Assembly: GCA_014239655.1 (NCBI GenBank)
Contig: JAAZYM010000078.1
Location: forward strand, 1-64,000
DNA: 64,000 nucleotides
From: Flavobacteriales bacterium
Lineage (GTDB): Bacteria > Bacteroidota > Bacteroidia > Flavobacteriales > BACL11
Direction: 5' to 3'
Position numbers and translations under genes: made by a program
Part shown: piece after piece, positions 46,201 to 55,014 of the stretch
Numbering within the stretch: the first letter of the stretch is position 1
Layout of the letters: each line of letters begins with the position of its first letter
Notes under the pieces: generated by a model
What the model was told of the DNA's origin: nothing
The model's database searches: none
What the model saw: only the letters and a program-made list of their open reading frames with translations

Positions 46201-47469
46201 ATTACATAAATCAGTCGTTGTACCCTGACCAGAACCATGGCCATCACCACCATATGTCATAGGAACATTATCTTTCCAGATTCCTCTTAAATAGTTGTAA
46301 AAATGAGTCCCCTCTGAAGGATTACCTATTACAGTAAAGTCATTGTTATAATAAACAAACTTAGACATAATAATTTGCTCATTAAGCTCATCTATAGTTC
46401 CATCTCTATCGTTATCAATACCATCATTAGGATCTGCTAAAGGTCCTTGGAAAAAATCTACTCCAATTGCTGGGGGATTAAACCCATATCCTGCTGCTCC
46501 TTCATCCTCAGCATCCCCATTATAACAAAAACCTAAACCTAGATTAACATCACACCCTACATAATCATCCAAATAATAACCTAAATCAGGATCTACCCAT
46601 TGTCCAAAATATGTGTCATTCAGTGGTAATGTTGATCTATTAATAATTTTATAATTGTAAAAAGTCATGTCATTCACCTCATTATCAGCAGTAAAACCAA
46701 ATGCTTGAGCATGAATTTCCAAACCTAAAGGAGAAGCCTCTGTCTCACTATGAATATTTCCTTGATCATTAAAGACCCACCATAATGTTTGATCTCCATA
46801 TAATTTTGCATAATCATTTGATCCAGTAATATTATAATCTGGATAATCCCCATCATATGGATTGTAAACACCTCCATCTTGACCTGCGTCATAAAAAGGA
46901 GCTAAATTAAAATCTTGACCTAATGCAGGATTCCCATGTGCTGGCCAATTTTCAATAATATCTGGCATTACATACGTAGGGTCTAGATAGTTTGCTACAT
47001 GCTCCTCAACTTCAGTTCTGGTAATTTTAAAATGTTTATCCCAAACATTACATTGCTCAGGAGATATTGTTGCAGTTGTTGTATTTAATGGTCCCGTCCA
47101 AAAATCACTACCACCTTGTCTATATGTCATTGCTGCAACTTTTAATTGTCCTCCAGCATCTACACCTCCAATCCATAGGGCTCCGGCAAACATAGAATGC
47201 TTGTTTCCATCCTTTGGGATCTCATACCTAGCATCATCTAAATTCCACCACATATCACCTGCAGCCATGATAGTTGTTCTTACATTATTAACATCTAAAT
47301 CTGTTTTTGATATAGATGGAGAACATCCTGAAGCAATCTTTGTATAAACAACATTACCTATATTAGGATTAGGTATATTTTCTTTTGCAAAAACATTAAT
47401 ACATGCGAATGCTAATGTGAAAAGAATAATTCTCTTTGGGTTATTAATCATATATGCTATTTTTTTCAT
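43261..47469 (-). CDS. Large secreted surface protein with type IX secretion-like C-terminal domain
   Basis: 1402 aa with signal peptide (IILFTLAFACINVFA). The N-terminal part has conserved-looking segments (AAGDMWWNLDDARYEIP, FAGALWIGGVDAGGQLKVAA, GGSDFWTGPL) that I recall from unnamed Bacteroidota proteins. An Asp-rich loop DGIDNDRDGTIDE resembles calcium-binding sites. The last 100 residues form an Ig-like type IX sorting domain (VPNPYYGYSEYEQNQ ... GIPIASGLYIIHV ... REKVIKWFG). It lies 19 nt after the TonB receptor and 32 nt before the PorV-family gene. Function unknown; probably a surface-attached partner of the receptor. No catalytic motif seen. Confidence 0.85.
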   Translation of the reverse strand: MKKIAYMINNPKRIILFTLAFACINVFAKENIPNPNIGNVVYTKIASGCSPSISKTDLDVNNVRTTIMAAGDMWWNLDDARYEIPKDGNKHSMFAGALWIGGVDAGGQLKVAAMTYRQGGSDFWTGPLNTTTATISPEQCNVWDKHFKITRTEVEEHVANYLDPTYVMPDIIENWPAHGNPALGQDFNLAPFYDAGQDGGVYNPYDGDYPDYNITGSNDYAKLYGDQTLWWVFNDQGNIHSETEASPLGLEIHAQAFGFTADNEVNDMTFYNYKIINRSTLPLNDTYFGQWVDPDLGYYLDDYVGCDVNLGLGFCYNGDAEDEGAAGYGFNPPAIGVDFFQGPLADPNDGIDNDRDGTIDELNEQIIMSKFVYYNNDFTVIGNPSEGTHFYNYLRGIWKDNVPMTYGGDGHGSGQGTTTDLCNFMFPGTSDDAFAGTEWTEQTAGNIPADRRFLQSAGPFTLQPGAVNEITTGVVWARAKSGGQTASIALVKIYDREAQALFDNNFNILNGPDAPDVEVRELDKELIFTLSNGPTSNNIDESYREKDPYITKPANLLTDSAYTFQGYLVYQLKNNTVSVTDLDDPDLARLVFRSDVNDTVTGIVNQYLDPLLGVYTPIEEVSSVLSDGVLGSVDEGTEYSFQVTDDKFALGNTRLVNHKTYYFMSLAYGYNRAEENADPYDVNSTEYDGRNQPYIGGRRNIKVYSAIPHYTEPDEGGTTLNASYGDGVSITRIEGTGNGGNNLELTAASIKKILNSDDHRVYNPTYVAGNGPINITVVDPVKIPQGNYTFKLFDPEFSGSAISSYNSWELINNSDGSVLGSSNQSITVGSEQYISDLGLNVKVKQSLNPGADPTNIDNNGLVSSSIEYENINDRWLSGVPDRDDEGGFLKFWGLNWIRSGTYTDDNNGLYSDYNQADDPASVFESVIEQTITTTFSEVPFGIGDLTFETTGGTWAPYRFVSYYNDGPGLNSSITSQNRMENLNSVNIVFTDSVAKWSRCVIVEAQENPDLAIGGALKMGLRESPSVDETGAPDGSGRNGMGWFPGYAIDVETGERLNIVFAEDSWLTSDNGNDMEWNPTSNIVTKQFPFYSNQTQEISGGNYLLGGKHFIYVINGQSWVKGTEDYVNGAYSDVDNSPNYDGCEWIYHQLKDDATGVGKWKVFKNSSWVGVPLLAPGRSLLTNEATVKLRVSKPYKQYETVSGLNFYTKNDDLVIGETYVVAYENSATTWGGKTITHDGNTFSPGDVFQATTVSFTGSSKARVILYNPENSFNPIYEFSTNDLVATKGDSEVAKDAMELINVVPNPYYGYSEYEQNQLDNRIKITNLPPIATVSIFTVNGTLVRKLKKDDAMTSIDWDLKNSFGIPIASGLYIIHVATEIDGEKREKVIKWFGTLRPIDLDTF

Positions 47470-47488
47470 ATTACTAATTTCTTCTTAT

Positions 47489-50400
47489 TTAAAATTGAAA
47501 ACTTAAACCAGCTCTGATCATTCTAGGTAAGCTATAATTACTAGGATTATTTACTGCTAATGAATAAAGATATCTAAATGCGTCAGGACTATTCTGTGCA
47601 TTAATAGCATTCTGAGCAGCAGAAGAAGTTAAATAACCATCATCATCTGGATTTCCAGTTGCTCTATAAACACTAATAATATTTCTTGCATCCAATAAAT
47701 TCTGAATTTGAACATACACATTTACATTAGAACTTTTCTTATCAGACCATTTAATTTCAAATTCTTTATTAATCTTAGCGCTTATTCTAAACTGCCATGG
47801 CAGACGAGATCCATTCAAACTTCCTTCTAAAGTTGATCTATCATTAATTCCAGAAGCAGCTTCTTGTGTAATATTAGATTGCTTACTATAAGGGGTTCCA
47901 GAACCAGCTGAAAGAACCATATTAGCTCCTGCATTAGCAAAAATATTCTTACCAAACCAAACAGGACCATCATAATCTTTTCCTGAGCCATAATGATAAT
48001 CAACAGAAGCAGATAATGCATGTCTTTGGTCATATGCTAATGGAATAGTTGATCTTAAATTTGGCTGACCCGTGTTAACTAAACTCTGTCCAGATGAAGC
48101 ACTAGATCCAGTTCCATCGGCAAACTGTAATGTATAATTAGCTGTCATACTAATATTATTAGTTCTTCTAAGATCAAAATTAACAGACATTCCTTTTACA
48201 GTTCCAAAATCAATATTTCCATAAGTCAGATACTGCGCTGGATAAGCCCCTAAAACATTCACAACTTGAATCATATCTCTTAATTCTTTATAGAATGCAG
48301 AAATTTTTAAAGCAGAACGTAATGATAATGTTTTAGCAAATCCCAACTCATAATCAACAGTCTTTTCAGATTTAAGATCAGGATTATTTAATAACGCACC
48401 AACTCTATCAGCCATAAATAAATAATCCACAGGCTCTAATCGATTTGATTGTGGCGGACGTTGTGTTAGAACATCATAATGAGCAAAAAATTGAGCCTCA
48501 TCAGAAATTGGAAAAGAGAAAGCTATTCTTGGCATAAAGACTGTCTCTGGCGTATAATCTTCAAATGCATTATCAACATTAACCTCTCCTTTTAATGCTG
48601 CCACTGGATCTTGAAGATACGGTTGTATCTGCCCTCCTGCAGCCTCTGCTAATAAATTAGGATCAGAAATTTGCAATCCTTCTGCATTATACCAAGTCTC
48701 ATTATCTCTATAACCAACTATTGTTGAAGGATTAGATACATCATCTACATAGACAACATAATCATCACCAATAGTTGTAGGATGACCATTTGGCGCTAAA
48801 TCCTCCCAGAATAAATCTTGACTCATAAAACCAGTGATTGGATCGATGATCGCCGCTCCTGCTGTATAGGATTGGTGTAATAGATACTTATCAGATAAAA
48901 CTTTTTGGTTTGCATCATATCTGTCAATTCTTAACCCAATATTGAAAATTAGATCTTCAATAGCAAATTTATCTTGAATATAACCAGCCGTATAGATAGG
49001 CTGAAAAGATGCAATCTCTCTAGTATAATTTCCATTTTCATCTTGTTTTTCAAAGAACTCTTTTAACGTTGGATTAGTAGTTAATTTATTACCATAGATA
49101 TCATATCCAAAATAATACGCTAAACTTGAACCACTATTAAGAAGCTCATCTTGACTAAACATTCCAACATCAAATTGATTAGGTAATAAGGAATCAATAT
49201 CAATAAATAAAGTTGAGGTAGCCTCTAAACCTAATGATGCTCTTAAACTTCTATCAAACCATGATTGCTCAGTACCAACATATAATCTATCATAGTTGAC
49301 GGTATCTTGGTAAACACCATTCATGTCATATACAGGATTTGGCTCAGCTAGATTACGCTGTAAAATATGCTTATTCGTTTGTTGCCTCATAAGACCCCAC
49401 ATTCCCATTGGGCCAATACCCCAATATGAATCATCTCTCTGTTCAAATTCAAAACCAAATGAGAATTCATGATCTTTAATATCTGCAGAACCAGAAGCTT
49501 TGAAAGTATATTGTGTGTTCTCTTGCTTAGCAGCCCCATTATACATACTACCATGATTACCATATAATGAATAAACTGAAGCTGGTAAGTCTCCATTTCT
49601 TAACCCCTGTCCTCTTAAATCAGCAGCTGTTCTAATAACACCATCATTCTCTGTCCCAACATATGAAGCAAGACCATAATCGCTAAACATCCGATAATAT
49701 GCATTTGTATAGTTAGCTAAATCAATATTTGTATACTCATTCTCATTGAATCTATATAGCGTGTCTCCCCAACCAGAATGAATCTGACCTGTATATATTA
49801 TTCCAGTAGAGGAATCAATAGCAGAACCTCCATTATAAATATTCTTATTAAAAGTATGAAACTCTCCTACATATCCATATTTAAACAAGTCAAACTGATG
49901 ATCCGCATCAACATAAGTATACTTGTTATTTGTATAGTCTCCCTGGATAGTAAAGAATGCATTCTTAATTGTTGCCGAACTATTCTCTTCATTAGACTCC
50001 TCGGAACCAAACTTCTGAGTTAATTTTCCAAAAAGACGATATGTTGTTTGAGATGACTCTCTATTATTCGCAGAAGAAAACATTGAACGCCATCCAGAAA
50101 AATCTCTACTTGTTCTACTATAAAAAACCCCTCCCAATGAAAGAAATGTAGTATTTGTAGGTTTAAAGTCTAATTTTCCAGAAACATTAAATCTCTGTTC
50201 ATTAGAATTAAGTTTTGCCTGAACATTTTCAAAATTCTCTTCAGTTAAAAAATCAGATTCGCTTAGAAAACCTGCAGCTGCGTTAGGTGCAATCCGAAAT
50301 GGATTTTCTTGAAGACCCTTAAGTACATCATCTTTCACTTTCCATCTTCCTATAGCTGATGGATCTGTATCGTCTACATTTCTATATTCTCCAGAAAGAA

Positions 50401-51220
50401 AATACCCAAGTATAGAGCTCCCTTTAGTTCCATCAGAATTTCTTTTCTTTAAGATAGGGCCGGACAAACCAAATCCTAGTAAATTATAATTATACTTATC
50501 AAATAATGAAGAAGACTCTAACTCAATACCACCAAAAAACTTATTTGATGGGCCTTTAGTAGTTACAGCAATAATACCTCCAGTTGCATCACCATATTGA
50601 GCAGGAAGTCCTCCAGTAACAACAGTAATCTGTTCTATACCAGAAGTTGGCACACCAAGTGCACCCCTTACTTTAATTCCATCTACATAATAAGCAGTTG
50701 CATTTTCTCTTGAACCACGCATATTTACCGCATCACCTTCATCTTTTTGATAGATCCCAGCTGTTGTAGAAGCCACAGAAGCTACACTTCTAGTTGGTAA
50801 AGCAACAATCTCTTCAGCTGTTTTAGTTTCACCAGATAAATTATCTTGATCTAATAACGGTTTTTTATATTCTATAATCTTAATCTCTCCTAGAGCAACC
50901 CCTTCTTGTAATTGAACATCTTGAAATGTTATCTTATTTGCTGAGATAATAACTCCCGTAATCTCAACCGTCTGATACCCAACAAATGTCGCTTTTACTG
51001 AATAGTTTCCTGGCTCAATTGGTTTGATTGTATATTTTCCGTCAAAATCAGTTGTTGTTCCTGCATACTGATCACCACCTTTCTCAATAACAACATTAGC
51101 AAAAGGAATTGGTTCTCCTGTCATTACATCATTTACAATCCCCTTAAGTGTCCCTGTTTGTGCAAAAGCGAAAGAAGCAAAAAAGACTAATGCAACTATT
51201 GAATAAATTTTTCTCAACAT
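47489..51220 (-). CDS. TonB-dependent outer-membrane receptor with carboxypeptidase-regulatory-like domain
   Basis: 1243 aa, larger than the usual 700-1000. After a signal peptide (ASFAFAQ), residues 22-110 form the CarboxypepD_reg-like beta-sandwich (TGTLKGIVNDVMTGEPIPFANVVI). Residues 125-235 form the plug (VASTTAGIYQKDEGDAVNMRG, VTGGLPAQYGDATGGIIAVTT). A long 22-strand-type barrel follows, ending RAGLSFQF with a terminal Phe. No SusD gene accompanies it. It is the first gene of the operon with the 1402-aa protein and the PorV-family protein. Substrate unknown. Confidence 0.93.
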   Translation of the reverse strand: MLRKIYSIVALVFFASFAFAQTGTLKGIVNDVMTGEPIPFANVVIEKGGDQYAGTTTDFDGKYTIKPIEPGNYSVKATFVGYQTVEITGVIISANKITFQDVQLQEGVALGEIKIIEYKKPLLDQDNLSGETKTAEEIVALPTRSVASVASTTAGIYQKDEGDAVNMRGSRENATAYYVDGIKVRGALGVPTSGIEQITVVTGGLPAQYGDATGGIIAVTTKGPSNKFFGGIELESSSLFDKYNYNLLGFGLSGPILKKRNSDGTKGSSILGYFLSGEYRNVDDTDPSAIGRWKVKDDVLKGLQENPFRIAPNAAAGFLSESDFLTEENFENVQAKLNSNEQRFNVSGKLDFKPTNTTFLSLGGVFYSRTSRDFSGWRSMFSSANNRESSQTTYRLFGKLTQKFGSEESNEENSSATIKNAFFTIQGDYTNNKYTYVDADHQFDLFKYGYVGEFHTFNKNIYNGGSAIDSSTGIIYTGQIHSGWGDTLYRFNENEYTNIDLANYTNAYYRMFSDYGLASYVGTENDGVIRTAADLRGQGLRNGDLPASVYSLYGNHGSMYNGAAKQENTQYTFKASGSADIKDHEFSFGFEFEQRDDSYWGIGPMGMWGLMRQQTNKHILQRNLAEPNPVYDMNGVYQDTVNYDRLYVGTEQSWFDRSLRASLGLEATSTLFIDIDSLLPNQFDVGMFSQDELLNSGSSLAYYFGYDIYGNKLTTNPTLKEFFEKQDENGNYTREIASFQPIYTAGYIQDKFAIEDLIFNIGLRIDRYDANQKVLSDKYLLHQSYTAGAAIIDPITGFMSQDLFWEDLAPNGHPTTIGDDYVVYVDDVSNPSTIVGYRDNETWYNAEGLQISDPNLLAEAAGGQIQPYLQDPVAALKGEVNVDNAFEDYTPETVFMPRIAFSFPISDEAQFFAHYDVLTQRPPQSNRLEPVDYLFMADRVGALLNNPDLKSEKTVDYELGFAKTLSLRSALKISAFYKELRDMIQVVNVLGAYPAQYLTYGNIDFGTVKGMSVNFDLRRTNNISMTANYTLQFADGTGSSASSGQSLVNTGQPNLRSTIPLAYDQRHALSASVDYHYGSGKDYDGPVWFGKNIFANAGANMVLSAGSGTPYSKQSNITQEAASGINDRSTLEGSLNGSRLPWQFRISAKINKEFEIKWSDKKSSNVNVYVQIQNLLDARNIISVYRATGNPDDDGYLTSSAAQNAINAQNSPDAFRYLYSLAVNNPSNYSLPRMIRAGLSFQF

Positions 51221-51323
51221 AGTATAATGTTTCGTTTAAGTATAATTTTAAAGTTCGTAAAGATATTAAAAAACATTAAAGATTTATTAAAAAAAACCAT
51301 TTCTTTTTCTTAAAATTGCACTC

Positions 51324-51737
51324 ATGAAAACCACAAAATTATTATGTTATTTTATGCTCATTCTAATGTCCTGTAGCGATAGTAATGATTACATTAGAAA
51401 TGTATATGTAAATATTGATATTGATCTTAGTTTACCTCAATATAGTGAAATTAATACCATTGGAAATAGTATGTTTATTGAAGGAGGAAATAAGGGTATA
51501 ATAATCTATCATTATTCAAACTATGAATACAAAATATATGATAGAAATTGCAGTTATGAACCTTCTCTAAACTGCTCCTATATAGATTCAATTAATTCAA
51601 GTATTGCTCTTTGCAACTGTTGCTCCTCAGCCTTTTTACTTGATCAAGAAGGTAGTGCTGCTAATAGCCCCGCATTATTACCTTTAAAGCAATACAATTC
51701 CAGTCTCAACAACACTTTACTGCATATCTTTAATTAA
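51324..51737 (+). CDS. Small lipoprotein with a Rieske-like fold and all-Cys ligand positions
   Basis: 137 aa with the lipobox LILMSC. The C-terminal half runs [14 protein letters not shown] ... [16 protein letters not shown] ... ALLPLKQY. This has the layout of a Rieske ferredoxin (two ligand loops, then a Gly-rich turn and PL-x-x-Y), but the usual Cys-x-His and Cys-x-x-His are replaced by Cys (C76, C84, C97, C99, C100). It may bind zinc or an unusual iron-sulfur centre, or none. Convergent with ahcY, sharing stop bases (TTAA). Confidence 0.75.
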   Translation: MKTTKLLCYFMLILMSCSDSNDYIRNVYVNIDIDLSLPQYSEINTIGNSMFIEGGNKGIIIYHYSNYEYKIYDRNCSYEPSLNCSYIDSINSSIALCNCCSSAFLLDQEGSAANSPALLPLKQYNSSLNNTLLHIFN

Positions 51738-53026
51738 TACCTATAGTAATCTGGCTTATAAGGACCTTCAATTTTAACGCCAATATAATCAGCCTGATCT
51801 TGACGTAACTCTTCTAACTCAACCCCAATCTTTGACAAATGTAATCTAGCCACCTTTTCATCAAGATGTTTTGGAAGCATATAAACCTTATTTTCATAAT
51901 TATCAGAGTTTTCCCAAAGTTCTAATTGAGCTAACACCTGATTAGTAAATGAATTTGACATTACAAATGAAGGATGGCCAGTTGCACAACCAAGGTTTAC
52001 TAATCTTCCCTCAGCAAGTAGAATAATATCTTTCTTATTAATAGTATACATATCAACTTGAGGCTTAATAGTATTTTTAGTGTGGCCCCAATTATCATTA
52101 AGCCAAGCAACATCGATTTCATTATCAAAATGACCAATATTACATACGATAACTTTATCTTTCATAGCTTCGAAATGATGTCCCTGGATAATATCTTTAT
52201 TTCCAGTAGTTGTAACAACAATATCAGCATCACCAACTACAGTACCCATTCTTTTTACAGCAAAACCATCCATAGCAGCTTGCAGTGCACAAATAGGGTC
52301 TATTTCTGTCACTATCACTCTTGCTCCAGCTCCTTTTAAAGATGCTGCAGATCCTTTTCCAACATCCCCATATCCAGCAACTACAGCAACTTTTCCAGCC
52401 ATCATAATATCCGTAGCCCTTCTAATTGCATCTACTAACGACTCCTTACAGCCATACTTATTATCAAACTTAGATTTTGTAACCGAATCATTAATATTAA
52501 TTGCAGGAAGCAATAAAGTTCCTTTCTCTACTCTTTCATACAATCTATGAACTCCTGTAGTTGTTTCTTCAGATAATCCTTTTATTTCCTCGCATAATTG
52601 CGGAAATCTATCTAGAACCATATTAGTAAGATCACCTCCATCATCAAGAATCATGTTTAATGGCTTAGAATCATTAAATGCATGTAACGTTTGTTCTATA
52701 CACCAATCAAATTCATCTTCATTCATTCCCTTCCAAGCAAATACAGGCACCCCAGTAGCAGCAATAGCTGCAGCAGCTTGATCTTGTGTTGAAAAAATAT
52801 TACAAGAAGACCAGCTTACCTCAGCCCCAAGATGAACTAATGTTTCAATTAATACTGCCGTCTGTATTGTCATATGAAGACAACCTGCTATTCGTGCTCC
52901 TTTTAAAGGCTTACTATCTCCATACTCCTCTCTAATGGACATTAAACCAGGCATTTCAGCCTCAGCTAAAACAATCTCTTTTCTACCCCATTCTGCTAAA
53001 CTTATATCCTTAACTTTATAATTCAT
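51734..53026 (-). CDS. ahcY: S-adenosylhomocysteine hydrolase
   Basis: 430 aa. It has [41 protein letters not shown], the NAD-binding [20 protein letters not shown], and the C-terminal substrate and lid residues [16 protein letters not shown] and the terminal KPDYYRY. It splits S-adenosylhomocysteine to adenosine and homocysteine, relieving methyltransferase inhibition. It starts 21 nt downstream of a TATATTTG promoter that is divergent from the next gene's promoter. Confidence 0.98.
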   Translation of the reverse strand: MNYKVKDISLAEWGRKEIVLAEAEMPGLMSIREEYGDSKPLKGARIAGCLHMTIQTAVLIETLVHLGAEVSWSSCNIFSTQDQAAAAIAATGVPVFAWKGMNEDEFDWCIEQTLHAFNDSKPLNMILDDGGDLTNMVLDRFPQLCEEIKGLSEETTTGVHRLYERVEKGTLLLPAININDSVTKSKFDNKYGCKESLVDAIRRATDIMMAGKVAVVAGYGDVGKGSAASLKGAGARVIVTEIDPICALQAAMDGFAVKRMGTVVGDADIVVTTTGNKDIIQGHHFEAMKDKVIVCNIGHFDNEIDVAWLNDNWGHTKNTIKPQVDMYTINKKDIILLAEGRLVNLGCATGHPSFVMSNSFTNQVLAQLELWENSDNYENKVYMLPKHLDEKVARLHLSKIGVELEELRQDQADYIGVKIEGPYKPDYYRY

Positions 53027-53047
53027 TAATTCTAATTTTTAGAAATG

Positions 53048-53055
53048 CAAATATA
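53048..53055 (-). promoter_or_regulatory. -7 promoter element of ahcY
   Basis: TATATTTG on the minus strand, 21 nt upstream of the ahcY ATG and 10 nt from the oppositely directed element for the PPTase gene. Confidence 0.65.
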
Positions 53056-53065
53056 CTAATATTAT

Positions 53066-53073
53066 TATATTTG
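53066..53073 (+). promoter_or_regulatory. -7 promoter element of the PPTase gene
   Basis: TATATTTG, ending 4 nt before the ATG at 53078. The transcript would start at or just before the start codon (leaderless). Confidence 0.6.
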
Positions 53074-53077
53074 CCAC

Positions 53078-53659
53078 ATGGGTTTAATACTAAAAAAAGA
53101 AGAAAACAACTCACTAATTTCTGTTTGGGAAATCAATGAATCATTAGATGAAATTAAACACCATTTTAGAAACCGGGAAGCACATAATTTTAAGAGTAAA
53201 AAAAGACAACTAGAATTTCTTTGTAGCAGACTCCTTTTAAGAGAAATTAATCCAGATCTAGAAATTAAATACAACAAATTTGGTGCTCCAGAACTAAACA
53301 ATCATAATTACGTGTCAATATCACATACAAGTAAACTAACCTGTGCTATTATAAGCAATAATAAGACTGGGATTGACATTGAATTAATATCTGGGAAAGC
53401 ATTTAATATAAAAGATCGTTTTCTCTCCAAAAAGGACAATGTAGAGCTAAATAACAAAGAAGTAACTTTAGCATGGTCGGCAAAAGAATGTATGTTTAAG
53501 TGGTTCCAAAAAGGCGACGTAAACTTTAAAAAAGATATTGAAATAATATCAATTAAATACGCTCCAAAACAAGAAATAAATATTAAATTTAGAGACACTT
53601 CATATGTTTTAAAATTTCTGGAAATACAGAATCACTTTTTAGTGTATTTTTGCAAATAG
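53078..53659 (+). CDS. 4'-phosphopantetheinyl transferase superfamily protein
   Basis: 193 aa, Sfp-like. The Mg-binding GIDIELISGKAFNIKDRFL and the downstream WSAKECMFKWF (WxxKEaxxK) are intact, as is SISHTSKLTCAI. It attaches the phosphopantetheine arm to carrier proteins; whether it serves the fatty-acid ACP or another carrier is not evident, and no polyketide or peptide synthase is visible in the window. The next gene begins 11 nt downstream. Confidence 0.9.
   Translation: MGLILKKEENNSLISVWEINESLDEIKHHFRNREAHNFKSKKRQLEFLCSRLLLREINPDLEIKYNKFGAPELNNHNYVSISHTSKLTCAIISNNKTGIDIELISGKAFNIKDRFLSKKDNVELNNKEVTLAWSAKECMFKWFQKGDVNFKKDIEIISIKYAPKQEINIKFRDTSYVLKFLEIQNHFLVYFCK
53645..53652 (+). promoter_or_regulatory. 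Internal -7 element before the GGGP-synthase gene
   Basis: TATTTTTG matches TAnnTTTG inside the last codons of the PPTase gene, 18 nt before the next ATG. It could give separate expression of the downstream genes. Confidence 0.45.
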
Positions 53660-53670
53660 AATTGTAGCCT

Positions 53671-54408
53671 ATGGGGATTTATCATAACATCTTAAAAAAC
53701 AAAAAAGAAGGAAAGAAAATATTCGCTATTCTTATTGATCCTGACAAACAAAGTAACGAAGAGCTATTGTTTAGCATAGAAAATGCTAATCAATCTAATG
53801 TAGACTATTTTTTTGTTGGCGGCAGCTTATTAATTTATGATGCTCTTGAGAAATGCATACAAACAATTAAAGAAAATAGCAGCATACCTGTTGTTCTTTT
53901 CCCAGGGAATACAATGCAAGTTAGTCAAAGTGCAGATGCAATATTATTTCTATCATTAATTTCAGGGAGAAATCCTGATATGCTAATTGGAAACCAAGTT
54001 ATAACTGCACCTATACTAAAACAAACTTCTCTTGAAATTATCTCTACCGGATATATACTTGTTGATAGCGGAAAACCAACCACTGTCTCATATATAAGCA
54101 ATACAAACCCGATACCATATGAGAAGAACGATATAGCTGCATGTACAGCCATGGCTGGTGAATTGTTAGGGCTAAAACTGATATACGCAGATGGTGGAAG
54201 TGGAGCCTTAAATCCTATCTCAGCGAAAATGATTCAAGAGATTAGCGAAAATATTAATACTCCATTAATAGTTGGTGGCGGTATCTGTAGTGCAGAAAAA
54301 GCAATTGAAAATTGTAATGCCGGTGCTGATATAATCGTTGTGGGTAATGCCATTGAAAAAGACCCTAAATTAATTAAAGAGATCTCAGAAGCAATCCATT
54401 CTATTTAA
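53671..54408 (+). CDS. Geranylgeranylglyceryl phosphate synthase family protein (PcrB/GGGPS)
   Basis: 245 aa, TIM barrel. Family motifs: FAILIDPDKQS at strand 1, VDYFFVGGSLL, PVVLFPGNTMQVS, GYILVDSGKPTTVSYI, YADGGSGALNPI and PLIVGGGICSAEKA with VVGNAIEKD. The enzyme joins sn-glycerol-1-phosphate to a prenyl diphosphate, as in archaeal ether lipids. Bacteroidota carry group II members of this family; their physiological product is unclear. Prenyl length cannot be told from sequence by eye. It starts the run with pnuC and the kinase (9-nt gap). Confidence 0.92.
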   Translation: MGIYHNILKNKKEGKKIFAILIDPDKQSNEELLFSIENANQSNVDYFFVGGSLLIYDALEKCIQTIKENSSIPVVLFPGNTMQVSQSADAILFLSLISGRNPDMLIGNQVITAPILKQTSLEIISTGYILVDSGKPTTVSYISNTNPIPYEKNDIAACTAMAGELLGLKLIYADGGSGALNPISAKMIQEISENINTPLIVGGGICSAEKAIENCNAGADIIVVGNAIEKDPKLIKEISEAIHSI

Positions 54409-54417
54409 TTTTCCAAA

Positions 54418-55014
54418 ATGAATGAGGCAATTCAAATTCTACATACAATAACATCTCAAGTCAGTTTAATTGAATTTTTAGCAGTTTCTTTTAGTATTAT
54501 ATATGTTATACTAGCTGCTAATGGAAATATTTGGTGCTGGCTAGCTGCTATTATTAGCGTTAGTTTATATGTCTATATATGCTATAATGCAAAATTATAT
54601 GCAGAAACTATACTTCAAGTATTTTATTTGCTTATGGCGTTTTGGGGTTATTTCTCTTGGAAGAGCATGAATACAAAGAATACTATACAAGAAATAACAT
54701 TATCAAGCCATATTCTATTTATATGTTTTGGCGTTGTTTTCACATTCATCAGTGGATATTTATTCAGTATTTACTCAGATGCAAAGATGCCTCTAGTTGA
54801 TTCTTTTACGACAATTTTTAGTCTTATCGCAACCTATATGGTGGTTAAAAGAATACTTTCAACCTGGCTTTATTTTATTGTAATTGATATAGTATCGATT
54901 TATCTTTATTACTCAAGAGACCTGTATTTTTCTTCGATTTTATTTATAATCTATAGCATAATTGCTGTTATTGGATATTATAATTGGACTAAAATTCTAG
55001 TTAACAATGATTAA
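54418..55014 (+). CDS. PnuC-family vitamin transporter, possibly the thiamine importer PnuT
   Basis: 198 aa with about seven membrane helices. PnuC features: EFLAVSFSIIYVILAANGNIWCWLAAIISVSLY and YFLLMAFWGYFSWKSM-like LLMAFWGYFSWK. The family imports nicotinamide riboside (PnuC), riboflavin (PnuX) or thiamine (PnuT). The NadR-like kinase (8-nt overlap) could trap either vitamin. The TPP riboswitch and TonB receptor downstream favour thiamine, because OMR1-PnuT pairs with TPP elements are known in Bacteroidota. Substrate remains inferred. Confidence 0.85.
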   Translation: MNEAIQILHTITSQVSLIEFLAVSFSIIYVILAANGNIWCWLAAIISVSLYVYICYNAKLYAETILQVFYLLMAFWGYFSWKSMNTKNTIQEITLSSHILFICFGVVFTFISGYLFSIYSDAKMPLVDSFTTIFSLIATYMVVKRILSTWLYFIVIDIVSIYLYYSRDLYFSSILFIIYSIIAVIGYYNWTKILVNND

